A stretch of 64,000 nucleotides of DNA from Betaproteobacteria bacterium (lineage in GTDB: Bacteria > Pseudomonadota > Gammaproteobacteria > Burkholderiales > Casimicrobiaceae): assembly GCA_016192065.1 (NCBI GenBank), contig JACPUX010000077.1, positions 62,001 through 126,000 of the forward strand, in the 5' to 3' direction. Both the position numbers and the translations under genes were made by a program. Shown piece after piece: positions 55,539 to 63,633 of the stretch (within the stretch, counting starts at the first letter, position 1; each line of letters starts with the position of its first letter). The notes beneath the pieces were generated by a model. The model was not told where the DNA came from. It searched no databases and saw only the letters and a program-made list of their open reading frames with translations.

Positions 55539-58343
55539 TCAGAACTTGCCGAACTCAAAATGACGCAGACCGGCGAGCAGCAGCCGGGCCTCGTCGATGC
55601 TGGTCATACGCACGTGCATATTGCCCGCGCAGCGCCCGATCGGCGGCGCCAGGTTCGCGGCGTGCTTGCTTTCGAAGCGCCGCGCATACTCGCCCCAGGC
55701 GCGATCAAAGCGCCCGATGGACTGGTGCGAGAGCATCAGATCCTGCGGTACCGCCAGCGAAAATCCCTGCCGCGCCGCACGCAGACTGAAATCGAGGTCA
55801 TAGAGATGAAAGCCGTCGAAGGCCTCCTCATCAAAGCGCAGCGCCTCCCAAACCTGTCTTCGCACGGCCATGAACACGCCATCCAGGCCTTCGACCTCGC
55901 GCATGACCGCGGGGCAGCAGCCGGCCACAAAAAGCAAGAACCCTGTTTCACCTGGCTGGTGATGCAAGATATGGCCCGCCAGGTAGGGGCGTCCGGCGCG
56001 GTCCCAGGTCGCCCCCGAGACGCGCCGGGTGCCACAAACGCCGACGCCATCGAACTGCGCGAGATGGCTCAGCAGTCTCGGCGCGAAATCTGGCGTGAGG
56101 AGCGCGATGTCGTCATGCGAGAACACTAGGATTTCGCCATCGGCCTGGGCCGCACCCCGGTTGTAGCCTTCGGCGAGGGACTTGGCGTCGGTAATGGCGA
56201 TGAACTCGTGCGGGAGCCCGGCAAATCGCTCCGAGTAGCTCATCCGTACGGACGCGAGTTTGTCCGCGTCGATGCTGCACACAATGATCGACACCTTGGG
56301 CGCCCCCTGAGGCTGGGGCAGTCGGTCGGTGAAGGGGCGCGCACACTCCGGATGGTGGCGCGCCCAGGCCAGTACGGCACTCGCGTAGTAGCGTTGCGCC
56401 AGGGCCCAGTTCTGACGCTGCACAAGTACTTCGCCAAGCAAGCCAATGCCCTCGTCTAGTTGCCCTGCGTGCAGAAGATCAAGGGCTTTGACGAAGGCGA
56501 GTTCCTGTCCGCGCCAGAGAGTGGTTCGGACTTCCAAGGCCGCCGGCGCGTCCTCGGCCAATGGCGGCTTGGCCGTCGCCCAGGCCATCCAGGCACGGCG
56601 ATACAAGGTCTCGAGCGCGGCAGTGAAGCGCTTGGCGTCCATGATCGGTGATGAAGCCAAGCGTTGCCTCATTCCTGCGCGCAACACCGCCAGGCTTTCG
56701 CGCCCGGCGACGCAGCGCGCGGCGATGGCCCGGTAGTCGTCGGCATCAAGCGCCACGAATTCGTCCAACCCCAACGCCCTGAGCAGACTCGCGCTGGAAC
56801 GCGAGGCGGAAGTGGCGCCCGGTAGCGTCAGCACCGGTACTCCCTGCCAAAGGGCATCGAGCGTGGTCGTGGCGCCACTGAAAGGCACTGGGTCCAGCAT
56901 CAAGTCGATCTGCGCGAATAGGTTCCTGTAGGCGGTGGCATCCACCCGCGGCGAGAAGGCGAGCCGCTCGGGCGGCAGCGCAAGCGCACGACGGACTCGC
57001 TGCTGCGCCTCACCCTCCGGCGCGCCCACCACCAGAAGGCGCGACTCCGGCGCGCATGCAAACAGGCTTCGCCACAGCGCCAGCGTGACATCGGTGAGCT
57101 TGCTGTAGTTGTTGCAGGAGCCGAAAGTAAACTCCGCGCTCCCCATCCCCGGCATTGGCGCTACCGGCGGCGCCGCGGCGGGGGCGTCCCAGCACCACTG
57201 CGGTTGCGGCAGATGCAGCAGCATTTCGCTATGGGCGGCCTGCGCGATCGGCGGTGGATCGGCCTGGAGGTCGGTGATGCGATAGTCCATGGAGTCCAGA
57301 CCGGTGGTTCCGAGATAGTCCAGCCAAGTCATCTGAATCGGCGCCGGACGCAACATGAACACCCCGAGGCGGTTCTTGCCGGTATGCCCGGCGATGTCAA
57401 CCAGGATATCGATGCGGTCCTCTCGGACTTGATCCGCAACCGCCGCGTCGGACATTCCGCGCATCACCCGTTGCTGAATCTTGTTGGCAAGCGCGGCGGT
57501 GGGTTCCGGCGCCTGCGGATTGTTGAAATAGCAGTAGATCTCAAAGCCCGCAGGATCATGCGACCGCCAAATCGGCTGGAGAAATGCCGGCACCGCGCCA
57601 TGACAGTCGGGCGAGACGTAGCCGATGCGCAGCCGGCGGTCGGGGCGCGCATCATGATCGAGCAAACGATGCTCCGCCAGCACCGGACATTCGTAGCGTG
57701 CCGCGAACGCGCGATGCGCCTCCAACAAGGTGGCGGGGGTTTGCTCGGGATCGAGCTTGAGCGCGGCAAGGCGGTTGGAAAAAGCCTCGCGCAGATTTGG
57801 ATCGAGATCGAGTGCCTTTTGGTATGCGCTCAACGCGTCCGCGAGTCGCCCCTGCTCCTTGTAGAGGTTGCCCAGGTTGTTCCAAGCCTGCGGACGCTCG
57901 GGTTCAAGCGCCAGTGCCTGCTCGGCGCCACGCACGGCTTCATCCAGCCGGCCCAGGGCCTGGAGCGCCGTGCTGCGGTTGAGTAGCGGCGCGGCCTTGT
58001 GTGGCGCCAGTTGATGCGCCGCTTCGGCGGTGCGCTCGGCATCCAAGTGGCGGCCGACGCGCAGGTAAGCGGCACTAAGATTGCTGACCAGTTCCTGCTC
58101 AGCGGGGGCAATGCGGACGCCTTTCTCCAGCGCCTCGATCGCCAGACGCAGATCACCGACCTGCAGCGCGGCCAATCCCACAAGGTGCCAGCCCGAGGCG
58201 AAGTCCGGATGCCGTTGCACCAGCGCCAGCACCTGCGCGAGGGCAGCGCGCGCGTCTCCCGCTTGCAAGCTGGCGCTCGCGCCGATGTAGGCGCGCCGCG
58301 CCACCTCGGGCAATGGTGGGAGATCGGCTGGCTCGAGCTTCAT
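55539..58343 (-). CDS. TPR-GT41 (OGT/SPINDLY-like)-GT2 fusion glycosyltransferase
   Basis: A 934-residue cytoplasmic protein with three parts. Residues 15-200 are about five TPR-type repeats (ALDLDPNLREAFSNR, AWNNLGNLYKEQGRLADALS). Residues 234-586 match the SPINDLY/O-GlcNAc-transferase family (IGYVSPDCHGAVPAFLQPIW, FGSCNNYSKLTDVTLALWRS, DLMLDPVPFSGATTTLDALW, GVPVLTLPG). Residues 683-934 are a GT2-type domain (VSIIVCSIDADKLAS, ILVFSHDDIALLTPDF, GLDGVFMAVRR) with a DDI/DLD-like metal motif. It overlaps the acyltransferase gene upstream (ATGA). Targets may be proteins such as adhesins or flagellins; no target is identifiable nearby. Confidence 0.85.
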   Translation of the reverse strand: MKLEPADLPPLPEVARRAYIGASASLQAGDARAALAQVLALVQRHPDFASGWHLVGLAALQVGDLRLAIEALEKGVRIAPAEQELVSNLSAAYLRVGRHLDAERTAEAAHQLAPHKAAPLLNRSTALQALGRLDEAVRGAEQALALEPERPQAWNNLGNLYKEQGRLADALSAYQKALDLDPNLREAFSNRLAALKLDPEQTPATLLEAHRAFAARYECPVLAEHRLLDHDARPDRRLRIGYVSPDCHGAVPAFLQPIWRSHDPAGFEIYCYFNNPQAPEPTAALANKIQQRVMRGMSDAAVADQVREDRIDILVDIAGHTGKNRLGVFMLRPAPIQMTWLDYLGTTGLDSMDYRITDLQADPPPIAQAAHSEMLLHLPQPQWCWDAPAAAPPVAPMPGMGSAEFTFGSCNNYSKLTDVTLALWRSLFACAPESRLLVVGAPEGEAQQRVRRALALPPERLAFSPRVDATAYRNLFAQIDLMLDPVPFSGATTTLDALWQGVPVLTLPGATSASRSSASLLRALGLDEFVALDADDYRAIAARCVAGRESLAVLRAGMRQRLASSPIMDAKRFTAALETLYRRAWMAWATAKPPLAEDAPAALEVRTTLWRGQELAFVKALDLLHAGQLDEGIGLLGEVLVQRQNWALAQRYYASAVLAWARHHPECARPFTDRLPQPQGAPKVSIIVCSIDADKLASVRMSYSERFAGLPHEFIAITDAKSLAEGYNRGAAQADGEILVFSHDDIALLTPDFAPRLLSHLAQFDGVGVCGTRRVSGATWDRAGRPYLAGHILHHQPGETGFLLFVAGCCPAVMREVEGLDGVFMAVRRQVWEALRFDEEAFDGFHLYDLDFSLRAARQGFSLAVPQDLMLSHQSIGRFDRAWGEYARRFESKHAANLAPPIGRCAGNMHVRMTSIDEARLLLAGLRHFEFGKF

Positions 58344-60310
58344 CGCCGCATGCCACGCATTTCCAGGATTTTGGCCTGTAACGCCTCGGGACTCACCTGC
58401 GTACCTTCCCCACGGCCCCCTCCCCGCGGGAGGGGGTGAGTATCGTTCGGGGGCGGCACCGCCTCTGGCGGTGGCCTTGGGCTCGGCGGCGCCCAGGGGG
58501 CGCCGACAACCAATTCGATGCGCGAGAACACTCCCCGCCAGCGGCGGAAGGCCTTGCCCTCGGAATAGCGGCTGAAGAAACTGCCCCACAACCCGCGCAA
58601 GGCCATGGGAATCACCGGCACCGGGGTGTCGGCGAGAATACGCATGATGCCGCTCTTGAAGGTCGACATCTCGCCGTCAGGGGTGAGTTTTCCTTCGGGG
58701 AAGATACAGATCAGATCGCCGTCCTGGAGGGCCTGGGCGATTTCTTGAAACGCGCGCTCCTTGCGCGCCGCGTCTTCTTTCTCCGCGGCGATGGGAATGG
58801 TCTTCATCGCGCGGAAGATCGCGCCCAGCAGCGGCGTCTGGAAGATGCGGTGGTCCATGACGAAGCGCACCGGACGCGGGCAGGCGGCGGCGATCACCAG
58901 CGCGTCGACGTAACTGACGTGATTGCAGATCAGGACCGCGGCGCTCTCCTCGGGCAGATGGTCGCGCCCTTTCAGGCGCAGGCGATACATGCTGTGGATC
59001 AGAAGCCAGGCCAGGAAGCGCAGCAAAAACTCAGGCACCAGAGTGTAGATGTAGATCGCCACCAGCGCGTTGAGCATACCGGTAAGCAGAAAGAGCACCG
59101 GAATGCTCACACCCGCGGCCAGGAGCGCCGCGCCCATGCCCGCCGCGGCGATCATGAAGAGGGCGTTGAGAATGTTGTTCGCGGCGATGATCCGAGAGCG
59201 ATGGGTCGCCGCGCAGCGCGCCTGAATGAGCGCATAGAGCGGCACGCTGTAGAAGCCGCTGAACATCGCCAGCAGGAAAAGGTCGGCGATCACGCGCCAG
59301 TTCGCTGTCTCCCGCAGAAAGGCCGTGAAGCCCACGGCCGCGCCGGGGTCCAAGGATCGGCTGGCGAAATAGAGATCAACCGCGAACACCGTCATGCCGA
59401 TCGAACCAAAAGGCACCAGGCCGATCTCCACTTTGTGCCCGGAGAGTCGCTCGCACAGGAGCGAACCCAGCCCTATGCCCAAGGAGAAAACCGCCAGGAG
59501 CAAGGTCACTACGGTTTCGTCGCCGCTGAGATTGGACTTGGCAAAGGTAGCGAACTGGGTGAGAAACGTCGCACCAAAGAACCACAGCCAGGAGATGCCC
59601 AGAATCGATAGGAAGACCACCCGCTTTTGTCGCGCGAAACCTAGGTTGCGCCAGGTTTCGCTGAACGGATTCCAGTTGATCGACAATTGCGGCGCTGGCG
59701 GGCTGGAGCGCGGCACGAACTGCGCCATGAACAGTCCGGCGGCGGCGATGGCGAAGGTGGCGATGGCGACGTAGTGCTCACCTCCCGGCAGGCGGATGAG
59801 CAACCCGCCGAGCATGGTTCCGGCCAGGATGGCCACGAAAGTACCCATTTCCACCAGGCCGTTGCCGCCCACCAGTTCCGCTTCGTCGAGGTGCTGCGGC
59901 AAATAGGCGTATTTCACCGGGCCGAAGAAGGTTGAATGCAGCCCCATGAGAAACAGGGCGGTGAACAGCAAAGCGATGCTCTTGTCGGCGAATCCCACCC
60001 AGGCGATACCCATGATCAGCACTTCGAGCGCCTTGATCAGGCGGATCAGCTTGCCCTTGTCGAACTTGTCGGCGAGCTGTCCCGCCGTCGCCGAAAACAG
60101 CAGGAACGGCAGGATGAACACCGCCGCGATCGCATTGACCAGCACCTCCGGGGCATAGCTGCTCCAGGTCGCCGCGTGGTAGGTCACCAAAATGGTGAGC
60201 GCGAACTTGAACACGTTGTCGTTGCCCGCGCCCAGGAACTGGGTCCAGAAGAACGGGGCGAAGCGGCGCTGGCCGAGCAGCACGAATTGGTTGCGGGTGG
60301 AATGTGCCAA
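58340..60310 (-). CDS. MFS transporter-acyltransferase fusion (LplT-Aas-like)
   Basis: A 656-residue inner-membrane protein. Residues 1-430 form a 12-helix MFS domain resembling the lysophospholipid flippase LplT (FKFALTILVTYHAATW, FFGPVKYAYLPQHL). Residues 445-620 are a PlsC-type acyltransferase with ICNHVSYVDALV (NHxxxxD) and FPEGKLTPDG. Such proteins flip and re-acylate lysophospholipids. The adenylating (Aas ligase) domain of the larger fusion is absent. Residues 608-640 (PPPNDTHPLPRGGGRGEGTQ and flanks) are encoded by repeat copy E, inserted in frame near the C-terminus. ATG 60310 is used. The stop overlaps the TPR gene start. Confidence 0.9.
   Translation of the reverse strand: MAHSTRNQFVLLGQRRFAPFFWTQFLGAGNDNVFKFALTILVTYHAATWSSYAPEVLVNAIAAVFILPFLLFSATAGQLADKFDKGKLIRLIKALEVLIMGIAWVGFADKSIALLFTALFLMGLHSTFFGPVKYAYLPQHLDEAELVGGNGLVEMGTFVAILAGTMLGGLLIRLPGGEHYVAIATFAIAAAGLFMAQFVPRSSPPAPQLSINWNPFSETWRNLGFARQKRVVFLSILGISWLWFFGATFLTQFATFAKSNLSGDETVVTLLLAVFSLGIGLGSLLCERLSGHKVEIGLVPFGSIGMTVFAVDLYFASRSLDPGAAVGFTAFLRETANWRVIADLFLLAMFSGFYSVPLYALIQARCAATHRSRIIAANNILNALFMIAAAGMGAALLAAGVSIPVLFLLTGMLNALVAIYIYTLVPEFLLRFLAWLLIHSMYRLRLKGRDHLPEESAAVLICNHVSYVDALVIAAACPRPVRFVMDHRIFQTPLLGAIFRAMKTIPIAAEKEDAARKERAFQEIAQALQDGDLICIFPEGKLTPDGEMSTFKSGIMRILADTPVPVIPMALRGLWGSFFSRYSEGKAFRRWRGVFSRIELVVGAPWAPPSPRPPPEAVPPPNDTHPLPRGGGRGEGTQVSPEALQAKILEMRGMRR
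58393..58482 (-). repeat. Dispersed repeat, copy E (short form) inside a coding sequence
   Basis: On the minus strand GAACGATACTCACCCCCTCC is followed by CGCGGGGAGGGGG and GGCCGTGGGGAAGGTACGCA, then GGTGA. It aligns end to end with copy B. The terminal GTG is in frame with the acyltransferase (VSPEALQAK follows), and the repeat adds about 30 residues. Confidence 0.8.
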
Positions 60311-60329
60311 GAGTTCTCCTCAAAAGTCG

Positions 60330-61583
60330 CTAGGCGCCCGGGTTCAGGCTTTCTTTGGAGCGCGATCCGGGGTCAAAGAAGGGCCGCGTCTCGAACACCC
60401 GAGCAGCGAAGCGCTCTCCCTCCCAGGCCAGGGAACGCTTCAAAACCAAGTCGAAGAGCAGCGGGTTATGCGCGCGCAGCGCCTTCAGCACCGGGGCAGC
60501 CGCCGCTTCGAGCAGGCGCTCTTCCACCAACCGATCGACCGAGAAGATCGGCATCACGCCGGGGAGCGGATAGTCCGAGCCGTTGAGGAGGCGCCCATGC
60601 CACTCGGGGTGCGCGAGCAGACGAGGCAACACCCTGAGTCGGTTGAGTTGGGGCAGGGCCGACAAATCGCCAAACAGCCGGCCTTCATGGCGCGCCTCGC
60701 CGAAGAGGCGCAAGAACAGCTCGAAATTCTCCCGCGCTGGGGCACTGGCGCCGGCATCGAGGTCGGCGCCGTGTCCCAGCGAGGCGCAATGCGCCACAAC
60801 CACGCGCACGCCGGCATCCAGCGCGCGGCGCAGCTTCAGGGGATTCCCCAGGATTTGGGCGTCGCTGCCATGTACCGCTTTCTCTTCGCCGGCGTGGGTG
60901 ATGAGGGGCAGCTCAAGCCTCGTCAGCGCGGCGTAGAAAGCATCGCAGCGGGGGTTCGCGGGGTCGATGTTCTGCGCCGGTGGTAGCCACTTCACCGCCC
61001 GCGCACCACCCGCCGCAGCCTGTTCCAGGGCTTCCACCGCGTCCGCCCGGTAGGGGTGGATGGAGGCCACCCACTCGAATTCACCGGGGTGGCCTTGCGC
61101 GACTTGGCGCGCGTACGCGTCGGGCACATGAAAAGTGGAGCGCTCGGGCAAATGCCGTCCCCGTTCATCGTGCGCCCAGTCGAAAGCGAAAAGCAGAAGC
61201 TTCACGCCGGGGCGCAAACCGTCGACCAGATTGAGCAGGCGCTCGACCACGCTCTCGTCCACCCGGCCGGGCGCGTCGTGGGCGCAACTGGCGTTGAGAT
61301 AGAAGAGCCGCTGCACCAACTGCAGGGGCGACAGCAGGCTTTGCATCTGCGGATTGACCCAGAGGCCTGCCCGCGAATCGCCGGTGCCGAAGAGATGCGC
61401 GTGGCAATCCCAGACCTGGTCGATGCGTAGGCCACGCCAGGCCGCCAAGACCAGGGGGTGCTCGGCAAGTGCCGCCGGCAAGCGTGCCCGGCAGGGATTG
61501 GCGATGCCCTCGCTGAGGCTGAAGTCGCAGCCGCTCAGCAACGTGGCGGCGCCGATCGCGGCCAGGAATTCGCGCCGCTTCAC
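60330..61583 (-). CDS. Amidohydrolase-family protein with Tat/lipoprotein signal
   Basis: A 417-residue amidohydrolase (amidohydrolase_2-like TIM barrel). The N-terminus [19 protein letters not shown] has a twin-arginine motif (Arg3-Arg4) and lipobox LLSGC (Cys19), suggesting a Tat-exported lipoprotein. Metal ligands are likely HAH (His61, His63) in WDCHAHLFG, LITHAGEE, VVAHCASLGH and NGSDYPL. GTG 61583 overlaps the arsR stop (GTGA). Family members decarboxylate or hydrolyse aromatic or other acids; the substrate here is unknown. Confidence 0.85.
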   Translation of the reverse strand: MKRREFLAAIGAATLLSGCDFSLSEGIANPCRARLPAALAEHPLVLAAWRGLRIDQVWDCHAHLFGTGDSRAGLWVNPQMQSLLSPLQLVQRLFYLNASCAHDAPGRVDESVVERLLNLVDGLRPGVKLLLFAFDWAHDERGRHLPERSTFHVPDAYARQVAQGHPGEFEWVASIHPYRADAVEALEQAAAGGARAVKWLPPAQNIDPANPRCDAFYAALTRLELPLITHAGEEKAVHGSDAQILGNPLKLRRALDAGVRVVVAHCASLGHGADLDAGASAPARENFELFLRLFGEARHEGRLFGDLSALPQLNRLRVLPRLLAHPEWHGRLLNGSDYPLPGVMPIFSVDRLVEERLLEAAAAPVLKALRAHNPLLFDLVLKRSLAWEGERFAARVFETRPFFDPGSRSKESLNPGA

Positions 61584-61891
61584 GTATGCACCCGCAGGTA
61601 ATCGAGCACATCGCTCAAGGTCTTGTCCAGGAAGGTCTTGTCCAGCCAGAAATAGACTTCCTTGCCGAGCTTCTCGGACTTCAGCACGCCGGCCTCGCGC
61701 AAGATGCGCAAGTGATGCGAAACGGTGGGGCGGGAAAGCGTCGAAACAGCGGCGATCTGGCCCACGTTCAGGCGCTCGCCCGGTTCGAAGGTAAGCAGTA
61801 TTCGCTGCCGGTGTTCGTCGCCTAGGGCGACGAACACCCGCGACATCGCTCGCCAAGGCACCGGGATCTTGCGCATGTAATCCGTTTTCAT
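61580..61891 (-). CDS. ArsR-family transcriptional regulator
   Basis: A 103-residue winged-helix regulator: [14 protein letters not shown], then [23 protein letters not shown] (recognition helix) and [17 protein letters not shown]. There are no cysteines, so it is not a classical arsenic or cadmium sensor. ATG 61891 has AAGAG upstream; ATG 61909 is an alternative. Coupled to the amidohydrolase by a GTGA overlap. An imperfect dyad centred on AACGTT (about 61900-61930) just upstream could be its operator. Confidence 0.85.
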   Translation of the reverse strand: MKTDYMRKIPVPWRAMSRVFVALGDEHRQRILLTFEPGERLNVGQIAAVSTLSRPTVSHHLRILREAGVLKSEKLGKEVYFWLDKTFLDKTLSDVLDYLRVHT

Positions 61892-62010
61892 GTCGATACT
61901 CTTAAACATATCAACGTTAATGTCAAGCCCCTCCACGCGCCGCGAGCCGCCTCCGTCACGCTCAGGCGCTTGCCGCACCGGCTCGGGAGCCCGGCCGTGA
62001 CTGAGCACGA

Positions 62011-62019
62011 TGGTATAAT
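62011..62019 (+). promoter_or_regulatory. Extended -10 promoter of yebC-ruvCA
   Basis: TGGTATAAT is a perfect TGn-TATAAT extended -10 with no recognisable -35 at 17 bp. It lies 41 bp before the yebC ATG. Confidence 0.6.
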
Positions 62020-62059
62020 TCCGGCCATTGAAGCGACCACCCCGCAGGGAGTTTTTGCC

Positions 62060-62785
62060 ATGTCTGGCCACAGCAAATGGGCGAACATCAAGCACAAGAA
62101 AGCCGCAACGGATGCCAAACGCGGCAAGATCTTCACCCGACTGATCAAGGAGATCACCGTCGCCTCCAAACTGGGTGGCAGCGACTCCGGGAGCAACCCG
62201 CGCCTGCGCCTGGCCATGGACAAGGCCATGGACAACAACATGCCCAAAGACACCATCGAACGCGCCATCAAACGTGGCGCGGGCGAACTGGAGGGCGTGA
62301 ACTACGAGGAAATCCGCTACGAAGGCTATGGCATCAACGGCGCGGCGGTGATCGTCGATTGCCTCACCGACAACCGCACCCGCACCGTAGCCGATGTGCG
62401 CCACGCGTTCACCAAGTATGGCGGCAATCTGGGCACCGACGGCTCGGTGGCCTACCTGTTCCGGCATTGTGGCCAGCTCGTCTTCGCCCCCGGCACCAGC
62501 GAAGACCGGCTCCTGGAAGCGGCCCTGGAAGCCGGCGCCGACGACGTGATCGGACACGAAGACGGCAGTTTCGAAGTGCTCACCGACCCCCACCAGTTCG
62601 TCGCCGTGAAGGAGGCGCTGGGCAAGGCGGGCTTCAAGCCCGAGCACGCCGAGGTGACCATGAAGCCGACCACCGAAGTCGAGTTCAAGGGCGAGGACGC
62701 CGCCCGGATGCAAAAACTCCTGGATGCCCTGGAGGCGCTCGACGACGTGCAGGACGTGTACACCTCGGCGTTGATCGAAGAGTAG
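62060..62785 (+). CDS. yebC: YebC/PmpR-family protein (TACO1 family)
   Basis: A 241-residue member of the YebC family starting [20 protein letters not shown]. It has the family core [17 protein letters not shown] and [20 protein letters not shown]. Members are transcription regulators and/or ribosome-associated factors that help translate proline-rich stretches. ATG 62060 has AGGGAG. It lies 72 bp upstream of ruvC, a common arrangement. Confidence 0.97.
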   Translation: MSGHSKWANIKHKKAATDAKRGKIFTRLIKEITVASKLGGSDSGSNPRLRLAMDKAMDNNMPKDTIERAIKRGAGELEGVNYEEIRYEGYGINGAAVIVDCLTDNRTRTVADVRHAFTKYGGNLGTDGSVAYLFRHCGQLVFAPGTSEDRLLEAALEAGADDVIGHEDGSFEVLTDPHQFVAVKEALGKAGFKPEHAEVTMKPTTEVEFKGEDAARMQKLLDALEALDDVQDVYTSALIEE

Positions 62786-62857
62786 GCGCGCGCGCCAACC
62801 ACCTGCGCCCCTGCGGGCACAGGATTCGAACCCAACCTCGTCCAGCGCGCCAAGCCC

Positions 62858-63400
62858 GTGTCGCCCAAATCCGCGAACCCGACGCGCCGCCTGCTCGGCA
62901 TAGACCCCGGCTTGCGCAGCACCGGTTTCGGCGTCATCGCGGTGACCGGCAGCCGCCTGCAATACTTGGCCGGCGGTTGTATCAAGAGTCCGACGGGCGA
63001 ACTGCCGCAAAGACTGGGGGTGATTCTGCGCGATTTGTCCGAAGTGATCGCCCAGTACCAGCCCGGTGAAGTCGCCATCGAAAAGGTCTTCGTCAACGTC
63101 AACCCGCAGTCCACCCTGCTCCTTGGCCAAGCGCGCGGCGCGGCGATCTGCGCGGCGGTGCTGGCCGGCCTGCCGGTGGCCGAGTACACCGCCCTGCAGG
63201 TGAAGCAGGCGGTGGTGGGCAACGGGCACGCCGCCAAGGAACAAGTGCAGGAGATGGTCAAGCGCCTCTTGCTGCTCACCTCTGTACCCTCGGCCGATGC
63301 CGCCGACGCGCTGGCCTGCGCCATTTGCCATGCCCACACGCGCAGCGGCCTCCTGCCCACGGTGGCGCGCCGCGTGCGGCGCGGGCGCCTGCTGGAATGA
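62858..63400 (+). CDS. ruvC: Holliday junction resolvase RuvC
   Basis: A 180-residue endonuclease resolving Holliday junctions. Catalytic acids: Asp in [14 protein letters not shown], Glu in VAIEKVF and the Asp pair in [17 protein letters not shown] 62858 starts [11 protein letters not shown]; translation may also begin nearer the conserved LLGIDPG. It is followed by a 233-bp gap, then ruvA. Confidence 0.96.
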   Translation: MSPKSANPTRRLLGIDPGLRSTGFGVIAVTGSRLQYLAGGCIKSPTGELPQRLGVILRDLSEVIAQYQPGEVAIEKVFVNVNPQSTLLLGQARGAAICAAVLAGLPVAEYTALQVKQAVVGNGHAAKEQVQEMVKRLLLLTSVPSADAADALACAICHAHTRSGLLPTVARRVRRGRLLE

Positions 63401-63495
63401 ATCTCGCCGCGGTCATTTTCGGCCTGAACGGGCCGTTGCTCGACCACGAACGGATCGAATCCCGGCACGCCGGCCCGCGAGCTTCTGGGCTATGA
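63397..63495 (+). pseudogene. Remnant resembling the N-terminus of a HAD-family phosphatase
   Basis: A 32-codon frame starting at an ATG that overlaps the ruvC stop. It reads [20 protein letters not shown], closely matching the HAD N-terminal motif VIFDLDGTLLD-E. Both catalytic Asp residues are replaced (Asp to Gly, Asp to Asn), and it stops soon after. I read it as a degraded phosphoglycolate-phosphatase-like fragment; chance similarity is possible. Confidence 0.4.
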
Positions 63496-63633
63496 TCGCG
63501 AAGCTTCGCCTGAAGCACGCCGCGAGCCCAGCGACTCGATCATGAACCAGCCGTTTCTTGCACACCTCAACCGCCCCGCGGCTACGCCGGGCCGCACCTC
63601 GGGCGCCGTTTTCCGGCGCGGTGGGGGCGCGCC

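Noticed and set aside
62820-62840. GGTTCGAATCC-like tRNA T-loop on the minus strand between yebC and ruvC
   Set aside because: The flanking T-stem does not pair (only two GC pairs) and there is no acceptor, anticodon or CCA end, so it is not a tRNA and weak as a tRNA fragment.
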